DNA from: an uncultured Pelagibacteraceae bacterium | GTDB taxonomy: Bacteria > Pseudomonadota > Alphaproteobacteria > Pelagibacterales > Pelagibacteraceae | Length of the DNA stretch: 38,863 bases | Direction of reading: 5' to 3' | NCBI GenBank assembly: GCA_902517745.1 | Contig: CABYDS010000010.1 | Location: 1 to 38,863, forward strand | Shown here: piece after piece, positions 18,361 through 25,802 of the stretch | Numbering within the stretch: position 1 is the first letter of the stretch | Layout of the letters: every line of letters starts with the position of its first letter | Position numbers and translations under genes: made by a program | The notes under the pieces: model-generated | Told to the model about the DNA's origin: nothing | Seen by the model: the letters and a program-made list of their open reading frames with translations, nothing else | Database searches by the model: none

Positions 18361-19497
18361 ATGAATGAAAATAAATTAATAGTTTGTTCTAAGACAGTAA
18401 TGGATACTACAGATCCTAACATCGTTTTTAATAAAGAGGGTGAGTCAAATTATTATACAAATTTTGTAAATAATATTTCTCCATTCTGGAAAAATGATGG
18501 ATCAAATTATAAAGAGTTAGAAAAAATTTCTGATAAAATAAAAAAAGATTCAAAAAATAAAGACTTCGACTGTATTATAGGTATAAGTGGCGGAGTAGAC
18601 AGCTCTTACTTAGTGTATTTAGCGAAAGAGGTATTGGGTTTAAGACCATTAATTTATCACGTCGATGCTGGTTGGAATTCACAACTTGCCGTAAGTAATA
18701 TTGAGAAAATTGTTGATAAACTTAATTTAGACTTACATACAGATGTAATTTACTGGCCAGAAATGAAAGATTTGCAATTATCCTTTTTTAAATCACAGGT
18801 TCCTCATTTAGATACTCCCCAAGATCATGCTTTTTTTTCATCAATGTATAACTACGCATCAAAATATAAAGTTAAATATATTTTAAATGGTGGAAATTTT
18901 TCTACAGAGTGCATCAGAGAGCCTTTAGAGTGGCATTATCACGCTTCTGATTTAAGACAAATAAAAGATATACATTCAAAATTTGGTAAAATAAAACTTA
19001 GTAAATTTCCTACAGCTGACATTTTTAAATACAAAATTTATTATAGATTTGTAAAAAATATGAGGGTAATCCAACCTCTTAATTATATAAAGTATATTAA
19101 ATCTGAGGCAATAGATCTACTTGTGAAAAAATTTAATTGGAAAGAATATTCTCACAAACATTATGAATCACGTTTTACGAAGTTCTATGAGGGATATTGG
19201 TTATTAAATAAGTTTGGATATGATAAAAGAAAAGCACATTATTCTAGTTTGATATTAACTAATCAAATGACTAGATATGAAGCATTAAAAAAAATATCTA
19301 TTCCACCGTTTGAAGATGAAATCGATGATGATTTTGAATATGTTGCTAATAAACTTGAAATTTCAGTAAATGATTTAAAACAGTTAATGAAAGGTGAAAA
19401 TAAATCATTTAGGGATTACAAATCAAATTTTGTTTTAATAAATATTTTTACAAAATTATTAAGATTTATTGGATTGGAGAAGAGGATAATTCAATGA
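18361..19497 (+). CDS. N-acetyl sugar amidotransferase (WbpG/PseA-like)
   Basis: A 378-residue ATP-pyrophosphatase-fold enzyme. The PP-loop GISGGVDSSY begins at about residue 74, with SGGVDS at 76-81. YHVDAGWNSQLA follows near 98-109, and KYILNGGNFSTECIR and EPLEWHYHASD are typical of WbpG. In Pseudomonas, WbpG together with HisH2 and HisF2 turns an acetamido group on a sugar into an acetamidino group, using ammonia from glutamine; PseA/PtmG act likewise on sialic-acid-like sugars. The next two genes are exactly those partners, with a 4-nt overlap. Odd point: the cysteine pairs usual at the N-terminus are largely missing (CSKT and SNYY instead of CxxC and CxxC). Confidence 0.92.
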   Translation: MNENKLIVCSKTVMDTTDPNIVFNKEGESNYYTNFVNNISPFWKNDGSNYKELEKISDKIKKDSKNKDFDCIIGISGGVDSSYLVYLAKEVLGLRPLIYHVDAGWNSQLAVSNIEKIVDKLNLDLHTDVIYWPEMKDLQLSFFKSQVPHLDTPQDHAFFSSMYNYASKYKVKYILNGGNFSTECIREPLEWHYHASDLRQIKDIHSKFGKIKLSKFPTADIFKYKIYYRFVKNMRVIQPLNYIKYIKSEAIDLLVKKFNWKEYSHKHYESRFTKFYEGYWLLNKFGYDKRKAHYSSLILTNQMTRYEALKKISIPPFEDEIDDDFEYVANKLEISVNDLKQLMKGENKSFRDYKSNFVLINIFTKLLRFIGLEKRIIQ

Positions 19498-20099
19498 TAG
19501 GTATAATAGATTATGGACTTGGTAATATAAAGGCCATTTCAAATATTTATAACAAATTAAAAATAAAAAATTTTATTATAAAGAAATCTGAAGATTTTGA
19601 AATGGCTGAAAGACTTATACTTCCTGGTGTAGGTGCATTTGATAGTGCAATTAGAAATTTAAAAGAAAGAGATATTTTTGAAAAAGTAAATTTTTTAGTA
19701 CTAGAAAAAAAAACTAAAATTTTGGGTATTTGTGTTGGAATGCAAACTTTTGCTAAATTAAGTGAGGAAGGTGAATTAGATGGATTAAATTGGATACCTG
19801 GAAATGTAAAAAAATTTATATACCATGATAATCTTAGATTGCCACATATGGGATGGAATTCTGTAAAAAAAGTAAAAGACAACTTGTTATTTAAAGATAT
19901 TGATAATTTGGAATATTTTTATTTCTGTCATTCATATTATTATGATTCTCAAGATAAAAATAACGTCATTACAGAGACTAATTATAGTAGTAATTTTGCA
20001 AGCTCAATTAATTTTAATAATATATACGGTATACAATTTCATCCTGAAAAAAGCCATGACAATGGAATTAAAATTTTAAAAAATTTTGCAGAACTATAA
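19494..20099 (+). CDS. hisH2: HisH2, glutaminase partner for sugar amidination
   Basis: A 201-residue class I glutamine amidotransferase of the HisH family. The triad is intact: Cys80 in GICVGMQ, His183 and Glu185 in QFHPEKS. PGVGAFDSA near 44-52 and PHMGWNSV near 117-124 are classic HisH motifs. It hydrolyses glutamine and passes ammonia to a HisF-like barrel. The setting decides the role: it overlaps the WbpG-like gene by 4 nt and the HisF-like gene by 1 nt, and there are no histidine-biosynthesis genes nearby. This points to the O-antigen paralogue (as in Pseudomonas hisH2) rather than the histidine enzyme. Confidence 0.9.
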   Translation: MIGIIDYGLGNIKAISNIYNKLKIKNFIIKKSEDFEMAERLILPGVGAFDSAIRNLKERDIFEKVNFLVLEKKTKILGICVGMQTFAKLSEEGELDGLNWIPGNVKKFIYHDNLRLPHMGWNSVKKVKDNLLFKDIDNLEYFYFCHSYYYDSQDKNNVITETNYSSNFASSINFNNIYGIQFHPEKSHDNGIKILKNFAEL

Positions 20100-20869
20100 T
20101 GTTATTGCCAAGAATAATTCCTTGTTTGTTACTTACAAAAGAAGGATTGGTAAAAACTGAAACTTTTAAAAATCCAAATTATATTGGTGATCCAATAAAT
20201 ACAGTAAAAATTTTTAATGAAAAGAAAGCGGATGAATTAATCATTATGGATATTTATGCAACGACTCAAAATTATGAGCCTAATTTTGATCTAATAAATA
20301 AAATAGCTCGAGAAGCTAGGATGCCGATATGTTATAGTGGTGGAATAAAAAAACTTGAACATGCAAAAAGAATTTTTTCATATGGGATAGAAAAAATTGG
20401 CATTAGTTCAATAATTTTTGAAAATATTAATTTAATTTCCCAAATCTCTAAATATGTTGGTAAGCAAAGTACAGTTGTTATTTTAGATTTATTAAAAAAA
20501 GACAATAACTATGAAATTTATATTAATAATGGAAATAAGAAAATTAGCTTTGAATTAAAGAATTTAATTAAAATAATTCAAGATGAAGGAGCTGGTGAAA
20601 TAGTTATTAATTCAATTAATAAAGATGGAACTATGACTGGATATGATATTGAATTGGTAGACTTAATATTTAATATTACCAAAATACCAATAACCATTGT
20701 TGGTGGAGCTCAAGATTATGATGATTTAAGAAAAATAATAAATAAATATGGACATATAGGTATTGGGGCCGGAAGTATCTTTGTTTATAAGGGTAAGAGG
20801 AAAGCTGTTCTAGTTAATTACCCCGATAAAAATGATAAGCAGGAATTATTTAGTGACTTAATCAAATAA
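20099..20869 (+). CDS. hisF2: HisF2, ammonia-channel barrel paralogue for sugar amidination
   Basis: A 256-residue (beta/alpha)8 barrel of the HisF family. RIIPCL at 5-10, GDPINTVKIFNEKKADELIIMDI at about 30-52, CYSGGIKK near 78-85, Asp130 in VVILDL and TIVGGAQ are all recognisable. Position 11, the catalytic Asp of genuine imidazole-glycerol-phosphate synthase, is Leu, while Asp130 is kept. That pattern fits a paralogue that only channels ammonia from HisH2 to the WbpG-like enzyme. It is the last island gene before the 5S rRNA, with its stop codon 1 nt from a putative -35 box. Confidence 0.9.
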   Translation: MLLPRIIPCLLLTKEGLVKTETFKNPNYIGDPINTVKIFNEKKADELIIMDIYATTQNYEPNFDLINKIAREARMPICYSGGIKKLEHAKRIFSYGIEKIGISSIIFENINLISQISKYVGKQSTVVILDLLKKDNNYEIYINNGNKKISFELKNLIKIIQDEGAGEIVINSINKDGTMTGYDIELVDLIFNITKIPITIVGGAQDYDDLRKIINKYGHIGIGAGSIFVYKGKRKAVLVNYPDKNDKQELFSDLIK

Positions 20870-20870
20870 C

Positions 20871-20899
20871 TGGACTTAATTTATTTTTTTTTGTATAAA
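20871..20899 (+). promoter_or_regulatory. Putative sigma70-type promoter of the 5S rRNA gene
   Basis: TGGACT at 20871-20876 (4 of 6 to TTGACA) is followed after exactly 17 nt by TATAAA at 20894-20899 (5 of 6 to TATAAT). The mature 5S begins 5-6 nt later, the right distance for a transcription start. The -35 box begins 1 nt after the hisF2 stop. The T-run in the spacer is not preceded by a clear hairpin, so it is not a convincing terminator for the island operon. Confidence 0.5.
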
Positions 20900-20903
20900 G
20901 CAT

Positions 20904-21021
20904 CGCCTGGTGATTATTGCGAAGGGGTAATACCCGATCCCATTCCGAACTCGGAAGTCAAGCCCTTCTGCGCCGATGGTACTTTGTCTTAAGACATGGA
21001 AGAGTAGGACATTGCCAGGCT
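20904..21021 (+). rRNA. rrf: 5S ribosomal RNA
   Basis: The sequence begins with GCCTGG (20905-20910) and ends with the complementary CCAGGC (21015-21020), giving the closing helix I of about 116-118 nt. The conserved internal block CCCATTCCGAACTCGGAAGT (about 20939-20958) and GCCGATGGTACT are unmistakable 5S. No 16S, 23S or spacer tRNA precedes it in the window; the immediate upstream neighbour is hisF2. The 5S is therefore separated from the rest of its rRNA operon by at least 20 kb, the arrangement described for the SAR11 hypervariable region. Exact ends are uncertain by 1-2 nt. Confidence 0.97.
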
Positions 21022-21043
21022 ATTGATAATTAAATCAATTTTT
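21022..21043 (+). terminator. Weak AT-rich intrinsic terminator after 5S rRNA
   Basis: ATTGAT (21022-21027) pairs with ATCAAT (21034-21039) around a 6-nt loop and is followed by a short T run (21040-21043). The stem is only 6 bp and mostly A-T, but it lies right after the 5S 3' end. Weak stems are expected in so AT-rich a genome. Confidence 0.4.
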
Positions 21044-21098
21044 GATGAATTATAAACCTCATATTATTTAGCCGATAAATTCGAAAGATTTTTGCAAA

Positions 21099-21995
21099 AT
21101 GAAAAATATTATATTAGTGACTGGCGGAGCTGGTTTTGTCGGTTCCAATATGATTGAATTTTTACTTAATAAAACAAATTTAAAAATAATTAGTTTAGAT
21201 AATTATACATCTGGAAATAAAAAAAATCACATTAAAAATTCTAAAAGAATTAAATATATAAGAGGCGACACATCAGATATTAGTTATCTTTTAAAAAATA
21301 AAAGAAAAAATATTAAAGTAGTTTTTCATTTTGGAGAGTTCTCAAGAATTTTTCAAAGTTTTAAAAAGTTCAATTCATGTTTTAATTCTAATTCAATTGG
21401 TACAAATGAAGTTTTTAAATTTTGTTTAGAAAATAAAATTAAATTAATATATTCCGCAACCTCTGCCTCAGTTGGCAATAAGGGAAACGATAAAAATCTC
21501 TCACCTTATGCATTTTCTAAATCAAAAAATTTAGAATTATTAGAAAATTTAAAGAAATGGTTTAAATTTAAATATGAGGTAATTTATTTTTATAATGTTT
21601 ACGGCTATCGTCAAATAGAGAAAGGTGATATGGCAACAGTAATTGGTATATTTCAAAATCAATATCTAAAAAAAAAACCATTGACCGTAGTAAAACCAGG
21701 ATCCCAAACCAGAAGATTTACTCATATTAAAGATACAATTGAGGTCTGTTATAATGCATGGAAAGCAAATAAGTGCCTTCATTACAGTATCAGCCATAAA
21801 GAATCTTTTTCAATTGAACAGGTGGCCAAAATGTTCAATACTAAAATTCTTTATATTCCTAGAAGGCTTGGAGAGAGATATGCTTCAGCTTTGACAAATT
21901 TGTCCTACAATAACAAAGTTGTTAAAAAATTTGGAAAAATAAGTTTGAAAGATTACATAAGTTCGTTTATTACATCTGAAAAAAATAAATTATGA
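21099..21995 (+). CDS. NAD-dependent sugar epimerase/dehydratase (extended SDR)
   Basis: A 298-residue extended SDR: GGAGFVG at residues 9-15, Asp34 after strand 2, HFGEFSRI near 77-84, SATSASVG near 119-126, Tyr137/Lys141 in YAFSK and RRFTHIKD near 206-213. Its substrate is presumably an NDP-sugar. It is the only island-type gene on the far side of the 5S gene. Its stop overlaps the ATG of rpmJ (ATGA), so a variable sugar gene is translationally coupled to a core ribosomal protein. The ATG is 78 nt after the 5S, enough for its own promoter, though no clear -35/-10 pair stands out. Confidence 0.87.
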   Translation: MKNIILVTGGAGFVGSNMIEFLLNKTNLKIISLDNYTSGNKKNHIKNSKRIKYIRGDTSDISYLLKNKRKNIKVVFHFGEFSRIFQSFKKFNSCFNSNSIGTNEVFKFCLENKIKLIYSATSASVGNKGNDKNLSPYAFSKSKNLELLENLKKWFKFKYEVIYFYNVYGYRQIEKGDMATVIGIFQNQYLKKKPLTVVKPGSQTRRFTHIKDTIEVCYNAWKANKCLHYSISHKESFSIEQVAKMFNTKILYIPRRLGERYASALTNLSYNNKVVKKFGKISLKDYISSFITSEKNKL

Positions 21996-22117
21996 AAATT
22001 GCTAGTTCGCTAAAATCACTAAAAAAAAGAGATTTAAATTCCAAACTGGTTAGAAGAAGAGGAAGAGTTTACATTATTAATAAAAAAAATCCAAAATTTA
22101 AAGCTCGTCAAAAATAA
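21992..22117 (+). CDS. rpmJ: 50S ribosomal protein L36
   Basis: A 41-residue basic protein beginning [14 protein letters not shown], then [20 protein letters not shown] and ending ARQK. This matches the zinc-free, 41-residue alphaproteobacterial form of bL36, which lacks the C-x2-C...C...H motif. The ATG overlaps the SDR stop by 4 nt. It binds 23S rRNA as a small late-assembly protein of the large subunit. It opens the core-genome stretch after the island. Confidence 0.95.
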   Translation: MKIASSLKSLKKRDLNSKLVRRRGRVYIINKKNPKFKARQK

Positions 22118-22122
22118 ATAAA

Positions 22123-22233
22123 ATGGATAACGAAAGTCATAAAAACACTTGGAATAATTTCACAAAATTTGTGCTTTGGGGTTCGATAGCAGTCGTTATA
22201 GTTTTGATTTTAATGGCAATATTCCTTTTATAA
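22123..22233 (+). CDS. aa3-type cytochrome c oxidase subunit IV-like peptide
   Basis: A 36-residue peptide. The polar N-terminus MDNESHKNTWNNFTKF is followed by one transmembrane helix, VLWGSIAVVIVLILMAIFLL. This is the layout of the bacterial aa3-type oxidase subunit IV family (about 40-50 residues, one helix, N-terminus cytoplasmic), whose gene is often next to pntAA in alphaproteobacteria. It lies 5 nt after rpmJ and 1 nt before pntAA. The identity rests on topology and neighbourhood more than on motifs. Confidence 0.7.
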   Translation: MDNESHKNTWNNFTKFVLWGSIAVVIVLILMAIFLL

Positions 22234-22234
22234 A

Positions 22235-23326
22235 ATGATTATTGGATCTATATCTGAAAACATAGAAGTTGAAAAAAGAGTTGCATTGACTCCCGAGATT
22301 ATTAAAAAATATAAATCATTAGGATTAGAGGTATATTTAAATAAAGATTATGCCTCTCATATAGGCATAAATGATAAAGAGTATGAGGCAGAGGGAGCAA
22401 ATATTTTGGCAAACAGTGATGATGTGATTTCAAAATCAAATGCAATTTTACAGATGAATATTCTTAGTGATGAAAATTTGAATAAACTAACAAAAGAACA
22501 AATTTTAATTGGCGTATTAAATCCTTATTTGAACGAAAAAAAATTAAAAGAAATTGTATCAAAAAATATAAATTGTTTTTCATTAGAACTTTTACCAAGA
22601 ATTACTAGAGCACAATCAATGGACATACTATCTTCACAAGCAAATCTAGCTGGCTATAAAGCAGTAGTTGATTCATTTTCATTTTTTCAAAAGGCAATTC
22701 CAATGATGATGACAGCAGCAGGAACAATATCTGCAGCAAAAGTTTTAGTGGTAGGAGCTGGAGTTGCGGGTTTACAGGCTATTGCGACAGCAAAAAGAAT
22801 GGGCGCTATTGTTTTTGCTACAGACGTCAGAATGGCCTCTAAAGAACAAGTAGAAAGTTTAGGAGGAAAATTTTTAACAGTAGAAGGATCAGAAAACCTA
22901 GAGACGGATGGTGGATATGCAAAAGAAGCAACTGATGATTTTAAAAAAAAGCAAGAGGAATTGTTAAAGGAAACATTAAAAAAAACTGATATAGTAATAT
23001 GTACTGCTTTAATTCCAGGAAAAAAAGCTCCAATTATAATTAAAAAAAATATGATTGATGTAATGACTAGTGGTTCGGTTATATACGATTTAGCAGCCTC
23101 TCAAGGAGGTAATTCAGAACTAACAGAAGTAGATGAAATTATAGAAAGTAACGGAGTAAAAATAATGGGTGAGGCTAACATTTTAAATAGATTGCCAGTC
23201 TCGGCTTCAAATCTTTTTTCAAAGAATATCTTTAATTTTGTAAATAATTTATATGATAATGAAAAGAAATCTTTTAATATAAACTTAGACGACGAAATAA
23301 TTGAAAAAACCATGGTTAAATTATAA
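22235..23326 (+). CDS. pntAA: Proton-translocating NAD(P) transhydrogenase alpha subunit, part 1
   Basis: A 363-residue soluble NAD(H)-binding domain I of the transhydrogenase, related to alanine dehydrogenase. EKRVALTPEIIKKYKSLG near 11-28 and ITRAQSMDILSSQANLAGYKAV near 127-148 are the family signatures. VLVVGAGVAGLQAI near 169-182 is the NAD-binding glycine loop, followed by Asp in ATDVR. GGYAKEATDDF near 223-233 is the domain I 'mobile loop' neighbourhood. It works with PntAB and PntB in the inner membrane to make NADPH from NADH using the proton gradient. The split alpha subunit (AA plus AB) is the alphaproteobacterial form. It overlaps pntAB by one base. Confidence 0.96.
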   Translation: MIIGSISENIEVEKRVALTPEIIKKYKSLGLEVYLNKDYASHIGINDKEYEAEGANILANSDDVISKSNAILQMNILSDENLNKLTKEQILIGVLNPYLNEKKLKEIVSKNINCFSLELLPRITRAQSMDILSSQANLAGYKAVVDSFSFFQKAIPMMMTAAGTISAAKVLVVGAGVAGLQAIATAKRMGAIVFATDVRMASKEQVESLGGKFLTVEGSENLETDGGYAKEATDDFKKKQEELLKETLKKTDIVICTALIPGKKAPIIIKKNMIDVMTSGSVIYDLAASQGGNSELTEVDEIIESNGVKIMGEANILNRLPVSASNLFSKNIFNFVNNLYDNEKKSFNINLDDEIIEKTMVKL

Positions 23327-23628
23327 TGGAAATAGATCCGTTTATATTTAGATTTAGTATATTTATATTATCTATATTTGTTGGTTATTATGTAGTTTGG
23401 AGTGTAACTCCCTCATTGCATACACCATTAATGTCAGTAACGAATGCAATATCATCGGTAATTATTGTTGGTGCAATAATTGCGGCTTTAGCTGGATCAG
23501 CAGAAAAAGTTTTTGAAACCTCAAGTATTTTTGGATATTTGGCAATATTATTGGCAGCAGTGAACATTTTTGGAGGATTTTTAGTTACTCAAAGAATGTT
23601 GCAGATGTACAAAAAGAAAAAAAAATAA
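23326..23628 (+). CDS. pntAB: NAD(P) transhydrogenase alpha subunit, part 2 (membrane part)
   Basis: A 100-residue membrane subunit with three hydrophobic helices. YYVVWSVTPSLHTPLMSVTNAISSVIIVGA is the invariant PntAB signature; NAISSV is present in nearly all members. The C-terminus is very lysine-rich (YKKKKK), so probably cytoplasmic. It contributes part of the proton channel (domain II) with PntB. It lies between pntAA (1-nt overlap) and pntB (2-nt gap). Confidence 0.95.
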   Translation: MEIDPFIFRFSIFILSIFVGYYVVWSVTPSLHTPLMSVTNAISSVIIVGAIIAALAGSAEKVFETSSIFGYLAILLAAVNIFGGFLVTQRMLQMYKKKKK

Positions 23629-23630
23629 TT

Positions 23631-25025
23631 ATGTCAGCAAACTTATCAGCAACCTTTTATTTAATTTCTGGCATTCTATTCATTCTCGCTTTAAGAGGAC
23701 TCTCTTCACCAGAGACATCTAGGCGAGGAAATTACTTTGGGATCAGCGGAATGATTATTGCAATCTTGGTTACGTTCTTGTCTGTTGGAAATTTTGGTCA
23801 GGGGCTAGTTTTTGTATTAATATTTCTACTTATTGGTGGACTAGTCGGAGCCTTTATTGCTTTTAGAATTCCTATGACTGCTATGCCAGAATTAGTAGCT
23901 GGCTTTCACAGTTTGGTTGGACTGGCAGCTGTTTTTGTTGCTATTTCTGCTTTTTTAAAACCAGATGCCTTTAATTTAGGTAGCGTAGGAAGTATTAAAT
24001 TAGCAAGTTTGATTGAGATGTCACTTGGAGCCGCAATTGGCGCAATAACATTTTCAGGATCTATAATAGCATTTTTAAAACTTAGAGGAATTATGTCAGG
24101 CGCACCCATAACGTTTACCGGACAACATATTTTAAATTTAATTTTAGGAATATCAATTATAATACTAATCTTTTATTTATGTAGGTCTCAATCCAGTAAT
24201 TTATTTTGGGCACTTATTGCAATTTCTTTTTTAGTAGGAATATTAATAATTATACCAATTGGAGGAGCTGATATGCCGGTGGTAATATCAATGTTAAATT
24301 CCTACTCAGGATGGGCAGCCGCTGGTATTGGATTTACTCTAGAAAATACTGCTCTAATTATTACAGGTGCATTAGTAGGATCATCTGGTGCTATCCTTTC
24401 ATATATAATGTGCAAAGGAATGAATAGATCATTTTTTAATGTAATATTAGGAGGTTGGGGAGCAACAGAACAATCAGGAGCTGACAAAAATAGAGAGCAA
24501 AAACCAGTTAAAAATGGGAACGCAGATGATGCTGCGTTTTTAATGAAAAATGCTTCTTCAGTTATTATTGTCCCAGGATATGGTATGGCAGTAGCTCAAG
24601 CACAACACGCTCTGAGAGAAATGGTTGATGCTCTTAAAAAGAATGGAGTGAAAGTTTCATATGCGATACATCCTGTTGCTGGAAGAATGCCAGGTCACAT
24701 GAATGTTTTGTTAGCAGAAGCTAATGTTCCTTATGACGAAGTTTTTGAGTTAGAGGAGATAAATAATGACTTTGCAAATTGTGATGTCGCATACGTAATA
24801 GGAGCAAATGATGTAACAAACCCTGTTGCGAAATCAGATCCTCAAAGCCCAATTTATGGAATGCCTGTATTAGATGTTGAAAAAAGTAAATCAGTTCTTT
24901 TTGTCAAAAGAAGTTTGTCACCTGGATATGCTGGTATTGATAATGATTTATTTTATAGAGACAACACTTTGATGTTATTTGCTGATGCAAAAAAAATGAC
25001 TGAAGAAATAGTAAAAAGTTTATAA
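23631..25025 (+). CDS. pntB: NAD(P) transhydrogenase beta subunit
   Basis: A 464-residue protein: about nine transmembrane helices, then the soluble NADP(H)-binding domain III from about residue 290. LRGLSSPETSRRGN near the N-terminus, GADMPVVISMLNSYSGWAAA near 210-229 and VIIVPGYGMAVAQAQH near 309-324 (the NADP loop) are strong signatures. So are HPVAGRMPGHMNVLLAEA near 344-361 and VIGANDVTNP. Length and motifs are complete. It is cotranscribed with pntAA and pntAB and followed after 1 nt by the transaldolase gene. Confidence 0.97.
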   Translation: MSANLSATFYLISGILFILALRGLSSPETSRRGNYFGISGMIIAILVTFLSVGNFGQGLVFVLIFLLIGGLVGAFIAFRIPMTAMPELVAGFHSLVGLAAVFVAISAFLKPDAFNLGSVGSIKLASLIEMSLGAAIGAITFSGSIIAFLKLRGIMSGAPITFTGQHILNLILGISIIILIFYLCRSQSSNLFWALIAISFLVGILIIIPIGGADMPVVISMLNSYSGWAAAGIGFTLENTALIITGALVGSSGAILSYIMCKGMNRSFFNVILGGWGATEQSGADKNREQKPVKNGNADDAAFLMKNASSVIIVPGYGMAVAQAQHALREMVDALKKNGVKVSYAIHPVAGRMPGHMNVLLAEANVPYDEVFELEEINNDFANCDVAYVIGANDVTNPVAKSDPQSPIYGMPVLDVEKSKSVLFVKRSLSPGYAGIDNDLFYRDNTLMLFADAKKMTEEIVKSL

Positions 25026-25026
25026 A

Positions 25027-25719
25027 TTGACTAAAATATTTTGCGATATTGCCGACAAAGATCTCATAAAAAAATTTAATAAAAAAAAAATAGTAAAAGG
25101 CTTTACAACTAATCCAAGTTTAATGAGAAAAGCTGGAGCAACTAATTACAAATCATATAGCTTAAGAATTCTAAAAATAACAAAAAAACCAATATCATTG
25201 GAAGTTTTTGCTGATAATGAAAAAGATATGATTAATCAAGGATTTAAAATTAGTGAATGGGGAAAAAATGTTTATGTTAAAGTTCCAGTATGCAATTCAA
25301 AGGGCAAATTTATGGGTAAAGTAATTTCTACATTAAATGAAAAAAAAATTAAGTTAAATATAACTGCAGTCTATAATCATAATCAAACAAAAAAAATTTT
25401 ACAAAAAATAAATAAAAAGACAAAAGTTATAATTTCAATATTTGCTGGTAGAATGGCAGATGTTGGCAAAGATCCTATTCCAGTATTTGAAAAGAGTTTG
25501 AAGTTATCAAAAAAATTTAAAAATGTTGAGATACTTTGGGCAAGTACTAGAGAACCATATAATTTACAACAGGCAAAAAAATTAAATTGCCATATAATTA
25601 CTGTCCCACCTAATATAATTGAAAAAATCGAAAATTTCGGAACATCTTTTAATACTCTCAGCGTAAAGACTGTTAGAGGTTTTTTAATTGACTCAAAAAA
25701 ATCAAAATTTACAATATAA
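25027..25719 (+). CDS. Transaldolase / fructose-6-phosphate aldolase family protein
   Basis: A 230-residue barrel of the small TalC/FSA subfamily. Landmarks are FCDIADKD (Asp7), FTTNPSLM (26-33), and the Schiff-base Lys85 in VYVKVPVCN, at exactly the position of Lys85 in E. coli FSA. Then come NITAVYN near 115-121, IFAGRMADVGKDP near 137-149 and ILWASTRE. Small family members act as transaldolases moving a three-carbon unit in the pentose-phosphate pathway, or as aldolases. The start is TTG, 1 nt after pntB, the only in-frame start that keeps the family N-terminus. Its place in the pnt operon and close to transketolase suggests NADPH/pentose metabolism. Confidence 0.88.
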   Translation: MTKIFCDIADKDLIKKFNKKKIVKGFTTNPSLMRKAGATNYKSYSLRILKITKKPISLEVFADNEKDMINQGFKISEWGKNVYVKVPVCNSKGKFMGKVISTLNEKKIKLNITAVYNHNQTKKILQKINKKTKVIISIFAGRMADVGKDPIPVFEKSLKLSKKFKNVEILWASTREPYNLQQAKKLNCHIITVPPNIIEKIENFGTSFNTLSVKTVRGFLIDSKKSKFTI

Positions 25720-25721
25720 TT

Positions 25722-25798
25722 TGGTTGCGGGGGACGGATTTGAACCGCCGACCTCAAGGTTATGAGCCTTGCGAGCTACCAGGCTGCTCCACCCCGCG
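25722..25798 (-). tRNA. Initiator tRNA-fMet (CAT)
   Basis: Read on the minus strand, the gene runs from CGCGGGG to CCCCGCAACCA, 77 nt with an encoded CCA. The anticodon loop is CTCATAA (CAT). Position 1 is C opposite A72, the unpaired end that marks bacterial initiators. GGTTCAAATCC forms the T arm. The anticodon stem is CAAGG/CCTTG, so the usual three G-C pairs near the loop are reduced to two, with A-U at 29-41. It begins only 4 nt after the rpsU stop codon, so it is probably processed from the rpsU transcript. A weak A-T hairpin followed by a T run lies just downstream inside the transaldolase 3' end. Confidence 0.96.
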
Positions 25799-25802
25799 AT
25801 AA

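Noticed and set aside
20877..20893. T-run after hisF2 as an intrinsic terminator
   Set aside because: No stable inverted repeat precedes it; it is better read as the AT-rich spacer of the 5S promoter.
25383..25757. A minus-strand open frame across the transaldolase gene and tRNA
   Set aside because: It is antisense to a motif-rich gene and runs through a tRNA; its product resembles no known protein.
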